This document shows, piece after piece, positions 36,101 to 47,580 of a stretch of DNA of 64,000 nucleotides. The stretch covers positions 12,399,017 through 12,463,016 of the forward strand of contig CM076654.1 in NCBI GenBank assembly GCA_038496675.1, in the 5' to 3' direction. This stretch comes from Rachycentron canadum. Its lineage: Eukaryota > Chordata > Actinopteri > Carangiformes > Rachycentridae. Below the pieces are notes generated by a model. It made no database searches. It was given only the letters and a program-made list of their open reading frames with translations, and had not been told where the DNA came from. The translations under genes and the position numbers were made by a program. Numbering within the stretch: position 1 is the stretch's first letter; every line of letters starts with the position of its first letter.

Positions 36101-37423
36101 CATTTTTTAAGTGTCCACTGGAGAGACATTTACGAGGTCAGAGCAAAAAACGAGTGCTCAGGGCGCTCGCACACTAAGGCATGAATAAAATCAGACATTT
36201 GTAGTCACACGCAAACACACACACACACAGAGCACAGCTACCAGAGCAGAGGACGGCACGCACACCATCAGGTTGCCACACATTGGGGCATATGAACGCA
36301 CACAGATGCTTTTGCACACACACACAAATGCAACACACAAATACAGTGGATTTCAGGTTCATGCTCTGACTTACCGAGAGTGACAGAATTCACAAAGTGC
36401 TCCAGAGAAAATTATCTCTACAATATACAGCAGTCAACTTATCACAAAGCCGTACTGTGATGAGAAGTGACAGTCACAAGTCTATATATATACACATGCA
36501 TTTGTTTGGAGGACTTTCTTACCTAAACATTAAGTGATGGAATTACATGTTGATTGCAGTTTTCTATTTGTCAATCAAGTAAAAGTTAATATATGGAAAG
36601 GTTAAAATTTTTTTTTAGAGAAATGGTACAACTGTCAACCAGAATACAAAAATATTTTTCAACAGTAGTCTGTGTATCTCAGAATTCACAGTCAAACCCA
36701 CAGGCCCCATTTTTTCTGATTTACTTCTTTTACACTCAAATTTTAAATATCTTTTAATAATGCTTTCACTGTTTTTACATGAACTGTGTGAGGTGATCTG
36801 TTCCAATAAATCTACAGATGAATTTAATTTATAGACCTACACAAACTGCATTATTCCAAGGCTAAACTTAGTGCCGAGCATTGTCCAGTAATTTCCAAAT
36901 AATACAAATGAATGGTTCAGCCAGAACGTAATTTGGCAATATTTGGTTGCTCTGACAAAACAAAGGCTCTTTCCTCTCAGTAAAAGTAGACTTTAATACA
37001 TGGGCATAGTTAAAGCAATGAATTGATATTATGAATTGGAAGTCTCATCACCCCATTCTTCAGGCGATGGCTCAATAAAGCGCTTGCTATTGGTAAGATG
37101 GAACAGATCTGTTTGGCAAATGGGATATGGAAACTGTTTGTGACTGATCTTTGGCACAGAAAAATATTCAATAACAATCTTACAGTGAGCAGATATACCT
37201 ATATTTGAAAAAAATATGCAGTTTCTCCTTCCAAATTCATGTTAGTGAAGTAAACAATAACAAGGAATTATAGGCACAGAAGTACAGTAAAAATGTTTCA
37301 AAAATATTTGCTGCACTGCCTGTAACAAACAATGCACTAAATTCCAGGAGCAGAATGGCAATGACACAGACCAATAAAATACAGATAAGCCACTCACTGT
37401 CTTCATCTCTCTGGGTGTGTCAG

Positions 37424-37659
37424 GAAGTCACAGCTTCAACTACAGCAAAGTCAAAAAGACAGACTCCCCTGGAACCAGAGCTAAAAGGCAGAGTCAGCCA
37501 GGGAAGCAACGGAGAGATGGGGGAGAGGGAGCAAACGGGGATCAGGCAGCGAGAACAGGCAAACTGAGGAAAGACGGAGAGAACAGGAGAGAGAAGGAGA
37601 CACTGAGAGACGTGCAGTGGTATGATAAGATTATCAAGGAGCCTAATGACAATCTGTAA
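37424..37659 (+). other. Candidate terminal exon, weak
   Basis: A pyrimidine-containing stretch ending TGTGTCAG (37423) precedes an open frame. It begins SHSFNYSKVKK, runs through a basic, Lys/Arg/Gly/Glu-rich middle and ends with WYDKIIKEPNDNL and a stop at 37657-37659. The middle is a GA-rich tract that naturally encodes Arg/Glu/Lys, so the frame may be an artefact. No domain is recognised. Confidence 0.15.
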
Positions 37660-39466
37660 TATTACTGCCAACAGACTTAAGCCAGTGTTGCTCTACATGC
37701 TGCCGTTAAGTCTTTCTTTTACCTTCCTGGTATGATCTGTCAAAACCAGTTCACTGAGTGGGAAATTTCAAACAAATGGGCTAATATTCTAAATAACCGG
37801 TACTGACACAATCACATGGGGGAGTGGGTTTATATTTTAGTTTAGAGTGTATAGGAGTTATAATGTGGTATTGGCTACACAGGCCCCAATTATCTTACCT
37901 CTTGTTTTAAGATATATATACTTTTCTTGTTGAATAAAATTAAAGAAACAATTTGCTTTATCAGCATTTAGAAAAATACTCAAGTTTAAGTGACAGCTGT
38001 TGGCTTCCCTTTGTTTATCCATCTATTCCCAGTCGATCTGTGATTTGTAAAGTGAAAATAATAGAAAACATTGTCATTCAATGATATTTTATGGTGGCAG
38101 CCTCAAGTGTACTGTGGCAACAAAAACATATGCAGAGTCACACTAATGCACTAAATTGAAGACTAAAAATGACAACTGAGAACTAAATGACTGAGAGGCT
38201 CAATGGAGAAAAACTTTTTTTTTTTTTTTACTTTTACGTTTCCCAATTATATTATATTATTGTGTTTCTTGTCTTGTATTTCTCAGTAAACAATAATAAT
38301 GAATAGTAAAATAAAAAATAAATAAATAAAAAAAGGTGTAGCCTCAGGACTTCTGTTGCCCCAAATTATGCAAGCTCGTGTCCTAGCACATATGTGGGAC
38401 TGTGCATTGAAGCCTGCTTGTGGCTGAGTCTTTGTCCGCTGTAAAGGTTGATGGTTATGTGGGTCTCAGACAGCGGTGTTTGTCCTTTTTAAAAAGCACC
38501 CCATGGGCAAAAACTTTTCATAAAATTGTTTAAAGTCCATTCTGTGTGGGCTCTCCATTCTGGATCTGCCTTTAGGGTGGAGTTACACTTTCAAATGGGC
38601 AACCATCCCAACTAAGTGCTGCCATCTGAGCACTGGTTGGTGTCCTGGGCTCTGTCTGTCAGTAGCCTGGGAAGTGAAGGGGGTCGTGGGGGAGAGATAT
38701 AGAGAGAGGATAAGAGGGAGAGAGAGAGAAATAGAGAGAGCCTGCCATCTCCTTGGTCACTCTGTGGTTTGTGGCTCAGCACTCCCAGGCTGCCTCACAT
38801 TCCTGCATTACATTCTTTCCCTTGCTTCAGCTCTCAGTTCACAGTGATCTGGGTTTGATTTCCCCAGTTACATCCTATCTTCAGAGCTCCATAATAAGCC
38901 AAAGTAACAATTCTTCCAGCGATGTTGAAAGCGTGATGTGACACGATATTGCAGGAAATCAAATTTTGCCAAATAGCCACACTTTACTACAGGAAAACAA
39001 CTGATGATTTACAAAAATATATGGAAGCCACAATTTTCCCTAATGACACGTTGTACACAATTCACAGTCATGTAATCATTTGACTGCAGTTAATCTGCCA
39101 ACAGTGATGTGATCTTTAAAAAAAAGAAAATCCAGACAGACAACTGTCACAAATATTACAAAAACTCGAAGAAACTCAATATGAACTTTTACGTAGATTT
39201 ATTGTGACATTTTGGCATTGATTTTTACCATGTGTCAGTGTTTTCTATAACACACACGCACACACGCACGCGCCTCTACTTGACACTTTCCCCCAATTTT
39301 GTCAGTCAGCCAACAACATGCAGCAACAAACAAACGTGAAACAGAATCCAAATCAAACCATAAGCCAGTTTTGTAATGTTTTATTCATAAACCAACACGA
39401 GCATCCCGCTGCTACATGTTTAGTTTATTTCCCTGCCTTTTATAATTGGTAGTCTCACATGTCAAT

Positions 39467-39490
39467 CATCCAGCTGGAGCCAGCTGGATG
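39467..39490. promoter_or_regulatory. Palindrome with paired CAGCTG E-boxes
   Basis: CATCCAGCTGG and CCAGCTGGATG form a perfect 11-bp inverted repeat around two bases. Each arm contains CAGCTG, at 39471-39476 and 39481-39486, ten bases apart, about one helical turn. CAGCTG is a class of E-box used by neurogenic and myogenic bHLH factors. Function is inferred from the motif only. Confidence 0.35.
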
Positions 39491-42400
39491 TCAGAGATGT
39501 AGTAGTAGTTGATGAGGTGGGTGTAACCTGAAACAAATCTGTCTGTGGCGTGTGTGTGTGTGTGTGCGTGGATCGATGCGTTCACTCTGAATGCCGAAAG
39601 CCAAATTCTAATCTGCTGATTTTGAACACAGACTTGCTATTTAGAGACTCAATTCATGTTTGTTGGTTAACAATGGATAAATACCCACGCACAGGTAAAT
39701 GTTAAACTGAGTCCGAGTACAAAACCACACACTTACCCATGCATGCTTTGACCAGACATCCTCCTGCTAAACCAGACACTGCTGTGACAATGTCATCCCA
39801 GCATGCATGCTGCTGTGCACAAACACAAACACCTGTATGCAACAACACTCTGTGGACAGCGTGTCGCTCCAAAGCAACTGCATGAAAGGCAAGGTGAGCC
39901 GTAAAGTGTGGAGTTTATTTCAGAGACGTCCACATCCATTCAGGACAAAAATCAATATTTGAAGTTCATCAGTATCTATAAAATATGACGCACTTTCAAC
40001 AAGTGTCATCTTCTCCTCAATGACACAGCCAGAAGAGTTGTGTTCTTCAAATAATACCATCTGTCTCTCCCATGCTATGAATCATTTCATGAGAGTAGGT
40101 GTATTCCTCTTTTTTCAGATGGTGAATATTTCGTGTCACAGGGTCATCCAAGTGAAGTAAGATGCAGCTTAGTGGTGTCAGTTTTGGAGTGCAAGCATAG
40201 TGTGATTTTGTCATCTGTCAGAAGTTTTTTTCTTTTTTCTGCTAGACGAGTCATAGTGTAACAAAACAAAAAATATATTTCAAAATAAGATTCAGAGACT
40301 TGTCGTGGCGTCAAACATTTCAATCCATTGCTAAAAATGTTTTTGAAGGAAAATCCTCCTTATATCACCCGTGTCATCTCGTGCTGTAATTTGTGCTCCT
40401 CTGTTCAGGAGAGTGCCACTGGCTCATGAACAGGGGTTCCCAGGAAAAGATACCAAGTATGGTAGAGTTGGAGGGCTGGTGGTTTGTTTCATTAAAACAA
40501 TGCTATTTTAGTTGCCTTTTAAAATATACTTTAAAACATGTTATTTTATTTTTGGCCCAATCTACACACTGTACATATTGCAGCTAGGGAATCTCAGCTG
40601 CCACTGCTTAATAAATACACCTGGACTGCATATCTGGATTACATCTGAGTTTTGTGCCTTAGCCACTTGGCCAAACTTTACATCTTATTTTGCCAAAATA
40701 AAGGAAGGAACAAGAAAAGGGTATTTTCATGTCACAGTGCAGGGGTGGACGTGGAGAAGGGAGAAGGGCTAAGATGAGCAGAAAGAAATGAAGAAAACTG
40801 CCAACAAAAGAAAGAAGCAAGGATAGTCAGACTAATTGGTTCAATGCCATCAGCTCATTTGAATACTAACCCATTCTCCTGTACGTCTCTCTTGCTCACA
40901 CACAGACATGCACAAGGAAATGTCATGTAGTAATATTGACAGTGACAATGGCAGACAGGGCAGATGGTTATCTACCTGTACACACAAAGACAGACATAAA
41001 TTAAGATAGAAGACAGATTTACAAAGAGATGATCAAATGTGAGAAAACAATGGGGAAATACAAAAGAAGAACAGACAGGAAGAGAGCGACAGTGAATGAG
41101 ACTTTTCTTGTTGAGCTCAACTTTGATGAACGTTGATGTGTAAAAGTATGTAATTTACCAGTATTGACTTTGAGGGAACGGAGAGCCAGTAAGGCCAAAA
41201 TGGAGGAAACCATTGTCTAGAAGCTCTGTTGTACCACCTATTTCAGTTTTATATCACCAAATCCTCTGCGAACAGCTGACTGTTTACAGTAAGGCAACAA
41301 AACCGTCAATAAGTGTGTGCACCGATGCTAAATGTAAAATAAAATAGATAATGTTGAACACCACAGAATCCTTGTTTTTGCAAAAGAAACACTGGAGAAT
41401 TTTGTCCTAGTTGATCCTGAGATGCTTATCTAGAATATATATAAAACATAATGCTCTAAAAAAACAGAGAACACAAAGAGACATTAAAAAATTGTTTGGG
41501 GATCTTTCTAAATGACAAGCATTTGCATATCCTGGCTGGGTAGCATGTTAGAAATTAGCTTGTTACCTAGTTCACGAATTGGCCAGGTGAGTAGTGATGT
41601 CACAAAACACAGTGAAAAACAGTGCCGCTTTCTTGTATGAGGTCTTTAAAATGCTAAATATTCAATTTCTTTGCTTTCTTGATTTAACAAAAGAGAGAGA
41701 GATGAGAAGAGTCAGGGTATAAAGATCACAATCTACAAATCAATTTAACCCATTGATCTCCTCTAACTGTTGCTTTCCGCTTAAATGTCCATCTTGGATC
41801 AGATTATTGACCTTTTCTCTGTTGTCATTTATTCTTTCTTTTCCTGAACATCTAAGACAAAATCTGATCTAGAAAGAAAGAGATTTTCTACATGGCACAA
41901 AGCCACCAGAGGAAAGGCAGAAAGAAAAATAAATAAATAAATAACAGAATGTGAAAAGTTGGCATGTAACTCATACAATATGGCATTAATTTGTGTTGAC
42001 TCAGTAGCAAGTTACCACCCTGCCTCAGTGTTTGTGTGCTTGTGTGGGTGTATACCACCCTCTCAGCTTACACAGTAGCCAACAGAGGAACAAAGAAAAC
42101 ATGTGTTTCAAATAGCCAAGTCCAGCACTCAAGCACTGGAAATATACATGTAATCACTACAGCATGTCAACAGCTATGCAAACACGCACACCGGCACAGA
42201 AACGCATAACATGTAAACTTCTACACACAAGTGAGTATGCAGGAACACACACAAACAACTAATTAAAACAATGTGAACAACAAACACTTGTGAATACTTG
42301 TAAAATGGAGCTGGGAGCTCTATGGTTCTATAGAATAAATAATTCCTGATTACTGCTGCTCCTTATAACTTTACTGACGCAGTGTGAAATGTGTGTGTAT

Positions 42401-42721
42401 GAATACTTGTGTGTGTTCGCATCTGGGCATGGGTGGATGGGTGTCTAGTATCAGACATTTCTCACAACATCCAACTGTTAGATGTACTGACTGCCTTACT
42501 CACTGACTGACTGAGGGAACTGGCTTCATGTGCAGAATTTTTAACAGCAGCTGTGAGATAGAAATCAACCCATTTCCCTCCCCTGACCTCCTCTATGCTT
42601 CCCAGGGTGGACATTACATCAGGCCAATGGTTCCCTATCTCCTTCTACGTGTGTCAAGATAATGGGAATAGCACTTCTGATTTGCCCTTTAATTTCTGCA
42701 TCCATCACCTTCTCTCTGCAG
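39491..42721. other. Non-coding stretch, unique
   Basis: I see no supported gene. Short GT runs lie around 39548-39570. 41505-41650 holds an octamer and a CRE-like site. (AAAT)n lies at 41927-41944, and interrupted CA words near 42180-42260. Confidence 0.5.
41505..41650 (+). promoter_or_regulatory. Candidate regulatory element with octamer and CRE-like site
   Basis: ATTTGCAT (POU octamer) lies at 41521-41528 and TGATGTCA (one change from the CRE palindrome) at 41595-41602, within unique, repeat-free sequence that also holds AAATTAGC homeodomain-type words. Motif matches only. Confidence 0.22.
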
Positions 42722-43013
42722 CTTGTTTTATCTCTCAATAACTGTATTTCTTTCAATAAAACATATTCCTTCACAGAAGAAGAACTTAGTCTCCTCTTTA
42801 AAACTGAAAATAACCGCTACAAGTAGGCTTTTGGGGATCGACAGGGCTGCAGTTCATGTGCAACTTACTTATCCAAGGGGTATCTTATTACGTCCATTCA
42901 TTCTGGAGCAAGAGCAGTGTAACCTTTTGACTGGGGAGCTAAATCATGGCCATTATCCACCGGCAGTGCTCGTTATTCTGCACTCCCTCTGCGGGACGGA
43001 GTGGTCCGATTGA
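42722..43013 (+). other. Candidate terminal exon, unassigned
   Basis: The acceptor-like CACCTTCTCTCTGCAG ends at 42721, and a second CCTTCACAG ends about 42776. The frame is then open for about 97 codons to a TGA at 43011-43013, with non-repetitive, mixed composition (for example LLGIDRAAVHVQL, then YPPAVLVILHSL). The second half also keeps about eight CpG sites in 200 bp, more than its surroundings. I recognise no domain. The alternative is a conserved non-coding element with a chance frame. Confidence 0.2.
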
Positions 43014-43596
43014 CTAACTGTTCTCTAAACTGTTTCCTTTACATGGATGGAAGCAGGGAGGGGAAGATGGAAAGGGAGCAGGATGGTGAAAAAGGAGAGA
43101 CAAAGATGAAGCAAAGGCAAGACATGGCAGATTGATTGTTTTACCAAACTGTTTTACTTTGTGGGGAGCAGAGGAGGAACATGAGCAGGAGAAAGTAAGC
43201 TGGAGAGGGAGAGACGCCAGATTGATTAATACTGCCAAAATTATTCCCCTCTCGGATGAGGTGTCATTTTCCAAAAGAACCCATTTCAGGCACACAAATG
43301 AATAGAACCTTTTGTTCTATGGGGAAAATAAATTACAACTACAGACTGTACTTAAAACTAAATACTAGGAACATAGGAACACATAGGCAATCTATTTCCA
43401 AACCCAGTAATTCTAACCTAGGGGATTGACAGTAAGTGTGTGTGTGTGTGTTCATGTTTAAGCATCTGTGACTGTGTCTCCTGTAAGCCGATACCTCTCT
43501 CCTTGCTCTTGAATATATGACATATGCCCAGGAAACAAATTAGCCATTTTTGGTGAAATGCAAAAGAATCCTGGCGTATCTCAAGCTGAGTCTGTG

Positions 43597-43627
43597 GTGT
43601 GTGTGTGTGTGTGTTTGTGTGTGTGTT
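43597..43627. repeat. Interrupted (GT)n microsatellite
   Basis: About nine GT units, a TTT interruption, then five more units. Confidence 0.85.
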
Positions 43628-43671
43628 AGAAAGATCACATTCATTTAGATATTTTCCAAACTTTAAGAGTA

Positions 43672-43705
43672 TTTTCTAAGTGAGTTGCTCACTTTTCTAA
43701 GTGAG
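43672..43705. repeat. Direct repeat with internal palindrome
   Basis: TTTTCTAAGTGAG occurs at 43672-43684 and 43693-43705. AAGTGAG/CTCACTT forms a 7-bp palindrome at 43678-43694 across the first copy and the spacer. The 21-bp period is two helical turns. Confidence 0.6.
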
Positions 43706-44066
43706 CTAGATGAGGGAAATCCTAAGTACAGCATGTTTTACAGAAAGGGTTAGAGCTCTGCTTTGAAAGGTCTCATATTATATGGGACTTATTAAACTAC
43801 TATAAAGTGAGATTTCCATGTCTTAATCAATTATAAAGCAGATGTCTATGCGATATTAATACAATGTGCTGAGTATCAAAGTGCTGAGTCCATTCAGAAA
43901 ATGTGCCTAAAATGAGCCATCATGACTTTCATAACTTTGTGATGTCCCAACAAAGCAGTCACTTCTCTCAGTAACGCCCCAAGCTCAGCTGGCCCAGACT
44001 GTCTAACCTTGCAGTTTGGCATTTCTCTGAGTGTTTACCTGAAATTTGTTATATTTTATACAATCT

Positions 44067-44111
44067 GAGCCAATTAGAAGAGACCCACGGTGCCTCTCTT
44101 CTGATTGGCTC
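44067..44111. promoter_or_regulatory. 17-bp inverted repeat carrying opposed CCAAT boxes
   Basis: GAGCCAATTAGAAGAGA (44067-44083) and TCTCTTCTGATTGGCTC (44095-44111) are complementary at 16 of 17 positions around an 11-base spacer. Each arm carries a CCAAT box (GCCAAT / ATTGGC), the NF-Y core motif, in opposite orientation. It could be a cruciform, a small foldback remnant or a regulatory palindrome. Confidence 0.4.
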
Positions 44112-45935
44112 GCAGACTTGTTATTACTAGGTCAGAGGAAACACTGAGTAAATCTACATTGAGCTGGTTTTTGGTACTTAAAACCACAAATATAACTTCT
44201 TATGCATATCAATACCCTAAACCTTAAATATCCAGAAATGGTTAAAATAGAGGACTTTAATTTTATATCTAGCTAATAGAAAATGTTGTCAGTGGAGGTC
44301 CTCACAAGTACAATACTATGGAAGTAGGTTAATATAATAATAATATATAATGATATGTTAAATATGAGAGGAGGAAGAAGAGAGAACCACAGGAAACGAG
44401 ACAGAAAGAGAGAAAATGTGTGTGCCTTTGTGAAACAGAGGCAAGCTGATATCAGACAATGTTGAGCTACTTCAGTCCAGCAAGCAAAAAGTTGAATTTC
44501 TTCCATCGAAGCAGCCTAAGTTGTATAGACCATTTGCCTGCTAACTGCTGGGTTGTTATTCTGCTGCTGACTGACACCAGTCTAATGGCTGCTAATGGTT
44601 CCAAGTTTTACGATGTCTTCCTTTTCAAGTGAAAATGTAGAACGCAATGAGAAGCTTCTCTTTGCATTTTTTTTTCCTGTCTGTCTTTCCATCTGGCTGA
44701 TGAGGACGGCCTGCCTTTCATTTGTCTTTCTGTCTCTCTCAAATCAAACCAGGATGTCCTTCATACACGTGTCACTGAATTCAAGGGGGAAAAAAAGCAT
44801 ACAAACTGATTTCAAAAATGTGGACACAGATTTAAATAAAATCCAGCCACAGAAGAAACACGAGCAGCATGTGGCACATGTCCCGTTCTGTTGTCTCACA
44901 ATTTTATATTTGGGAGATCAGGTGTTAAAAATATCACATTTGAAATGATTGAGTGTAACAGAATTTCTCCATGTCCCAGGTCAGCAGTAGGGTAAGTGAA
45001 CCCTTAGGCCGACAGGAACAGTGGTAGTACCTACCTGTGAAAATCAACATAGGGTGTTAGAAGGAAAAGGAAATAACATTAGACCTATGCTAGACGTTCA
45101 GGATTGAGTGGTTAGGTTAAGTGTAGGAAGATGGGAATGACATGTGTGTGTCCTTGTGTGTATGTGCACTAGGGTCCAGGGATCCAGTTTCTGATTTACA
45201 GCCGCTCTCACACTGGCAGCCTGGTAAGAGCATATGACTATCTGCAAACTCTACAGCATACTCACTTATTGTCAACTCTTCCAGCGAAGATTTTAGACCC
45301 TTACAATTTTAAACGTGTTACTCAGGTCCCATCCGCTTCTCCAGAGCTATACGGATTCAGCTGTTCACTATAAGCTAAGGATAATGTGGTAGAGCTGCTG
45401 AATTCAGCTTCTTTACTGCCAATTGACTGACTTTTGGTCTCAAGACAAAAACAGCAGGTAAAGTGAATAAATTAGGGAAATGGTTTGAGATTTAGGGCAG
45501 TACACAGTCATGCAGCGCTGCTCTCCTCTGTGGAGTGCATCCTCCTTCACCCTTCGCTGCTCTTTTACTCATTGTTTCCTAGAGCTATCCTTCCCCATCG
45601 CCCTTTACTCCCCATTTCTCTAAGAACACACAAACATTCACAAACACACACGTCGGGTATTCATTTCTTGACCTCTGATTTTCACCTTTTTTTTTTTATT
45701 GCCACCAAACTTTTTTTTAGCCTTTTTGTGTCCCCCCCCGTATGCAATTCTAAAATTACTTGTAAGGACGCCTGGCTGTTGCAATTTGACACAGTCGAAA
45801 AAACTCATACACAAAATGAGCTATCGCACACGGACACACACAGGAAGTCACCCCTGGCGTGCCCATGTCTCCTCTCTGCACATGCAGCTCCTGCTTGAAG
45901 CCTGATGATTCCCAGCCCCTGTCACCATGGGCAAT

Positions 45936-46078
45936 GGAATGTCCCATTACCGGAGGTAACGGAATGCCCTGTCACCCGGGGTAACGGAATGCCCTGTCAC
46001 CCGGGGTAACAGAATGAAGANATGCCCTGTCACCCGGGGTAACGGAATGCCCTGTCACCCGGGGTAACAGAATGAAGA
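45936..46078 (+). repeat. 25-bp minisatellite with higher-order structure and a single-N join
   Basis: The unit is GGAATGCCCTG followed by TCACCCGGGGTAAC, 25 bp. A diverged copy lies at 45936-45960, exact copies at 45961-45985 and 45986-46010, then AGAATGAAGA, a single N at 46021, a copy lacking its first three bases at 46022-46043, an exact copy at 46044-46068, and AGAATGAAGA again. The 57 bases on each side of the N are identical, so the second block may be an assembly duplicate. Each unit contains CCCGGG. Confidence 0.9.
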
Positions 46079-46815
46079 CATAAACGTCTCAGACAGTCCA
46101 GACATGGAGGTATGACACATCCTCAGGACATGAGGTGAATATGGACAGAGAGGGGGGGGTATGTTGCTAGGGTAGATCGGAGCTGAAGTACCAGTTAGCT
46201 AATGGGTCAGAAGTAATTTGACCTACTGACTGTCAGAAGGTTAGAGGAACTCAGTTTAAGCTCTCAACCAAAAACCCTTTTATTTACATTCATTCATGTC
46301 AATATCATAATTAACTCAGTATTTTCATGTGGTTTGATATTTTAAAACACTTGAATCCTGCTTAAGGACTGTGTTTCAATATCTGTAGATCTGTGTAGAA
46401 AAAAAAAAAAAAGACATCCCATCTTGGAGCACAGGCCGCTTTCTGCACTGCCCTAAAATTTCATCTGCATTAGTTGATCAAGATAAGTTGACTTCTCAAG
46501 CTTCACAATCTATCTGGCTCATTCACCAGCCGACAACAATAACATCCAATCATACCCATTCAGGTGTACCCTGCAGTCTTTGTAACCTGGTGACTTTCAT
46601 TGTACTCTGCTGAAATGTTTGTGCCAATAGAGTCTCCAGTCCGCTAACCTCCTAATTATGATATAGGCTTCTTGGTACAGTTAATTTAACCAAAATGTTA
46701 TGCTCATGTATGTTTAATGAGGCTGGATTCGTTCCAAGCTGACTCCTCATTGCTGTTCATGTTCTACGCAAGCTCCGTCAAAGAGCAGAACCTTTTCCAT
46801 CCAATCTGTGTAACC

Positions 46816-46871
46816 GTTGTCTATGAATTATCTGCTGCCTCTGTACATGCAGCAGATAATTCATTGAAAAT
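46816..46871. ncRNA. Candidate RNA hairpin / perfect 16-bp inverted repeat
   Basis: ATGAATTATCTGCTGC (46823-46838) pairs perfectly with GCAGCAGATAATTCAT (46849-46864) around a ten-base loop. Outward, after one mismatch, two pairs, one more mismatch and three further pairs (one G-U) extend the stem to about 23 positions at 46816-46871. That geometry resembles a small pre-miRNA, but I do not recognise a known mature sequence and have no expression evidence. It may equally be a cruciform-forming repeat remnant. Confidence 0.25.
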
Positions 46872-47499
46872 TGGATATATGTGTGACTGGAATGTGCAAC
46901 AGCAGAATAAACGTGTAGTCTTGTCAGCTGTTATAGCTATTAGCCATCATTATTATCATTACAAAGATTTTAGTGAGTAGTAATATGCAAACAGCGGCAC
47001 TGTCGGGCAGAGCTGTAGACCTCATGTCCTGTCAGATTCATGTTTTGTACCTCACCTCACCGACAGATAGCTTGATCACTGAGGAGAAGCTGTCTTATGA
47101 CTGCATCAGAAATACAGCCCTCTTAAATACATCATTACTATTCGTCTGAATACCTGCAAAACCTAACAGAGCTTTCCATAACCTGCAAATTCACTGTTCT
47201 GACCCTAACCTCATCCTAACCTCACTGTGGGAGTTTACAAACAAACTAGTTTATTAATGTAATTCAATATTCCCTGCATGCAATATGCAAGAAGTTGCAT
47301 ACAAATTCTAGTTTCGCACTAAATGTTTTCTGCAGTGAGAGAAAGACAGAAGGCAAACTGCCCAAGAGAGTCAGAGAGCAGCAGGCAGACAGGTAGACAT
47401 AGAGAGAAATTGACTCAGACAGAGCAAGAGGGCTACAAAAAAAGAGAGACAGACTCAGCAGAGATCACTGCAAGGTACCCTAATTGAAAAAGGCGAGAG

Positions 47500-47580
47500 G
47501 AGAAAATCATTAAACAAGCCCCACTGGTGTCTCCCTTATTAGATTCCCCTGCTGGTGTCATGGCGATTAAATTCCCCCTT
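47500..47580. promoter_or_regulatory. Candidate regulatory element with tandem module
   Basis: CCCC.CTGGTGTC followed by ATTAGATTC (47519-47546) recurs in altered form as CCCCTGCTGGTGTC followed by GATTAAATTC (47546-47574). Both copies end in a homeodomain-type ATTA/TTAA site. The sequence is unique and repeat-free around the pair. Confidence 0.25.

Larger units (their letters stand above)
34556..39466. other. Non-coding stretch with strand-asymmetric blocks
   Basis: I see no supported gene. Pyrimidine-rich 34955-35060 is followed by purine-rich 35160-35250. Two GATTGG (inverted CCAAT) words lie at 35385-35417, beside a GACAGAT/ATCTGTC inverted repeat. A CT-rich tract occupies 36031-36100, interrupted CA repeats 36210-36345 and poly-T 38215-38229. 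The rest is unique AT-rich DNA. Confidence 0.5.
43014..45935. other. Non-coding stretch with inverted repeats
   Basis: I see no gene. Short GT tracts lie at 43437-43451 and 43597-43627, a direct-plus-inverted motif cluster at 43672-43705 and a CCAAT inverted repeat at 44067-44111. Pyrimidine-rich DNA occupies 45520-45730. Confidence 0.5.

Noticed and set aside
45485..45898. 137-codon + strand frame
   Set aside because: Mostly pyrimidine-rich with homopolymer runs; no start or splice context.
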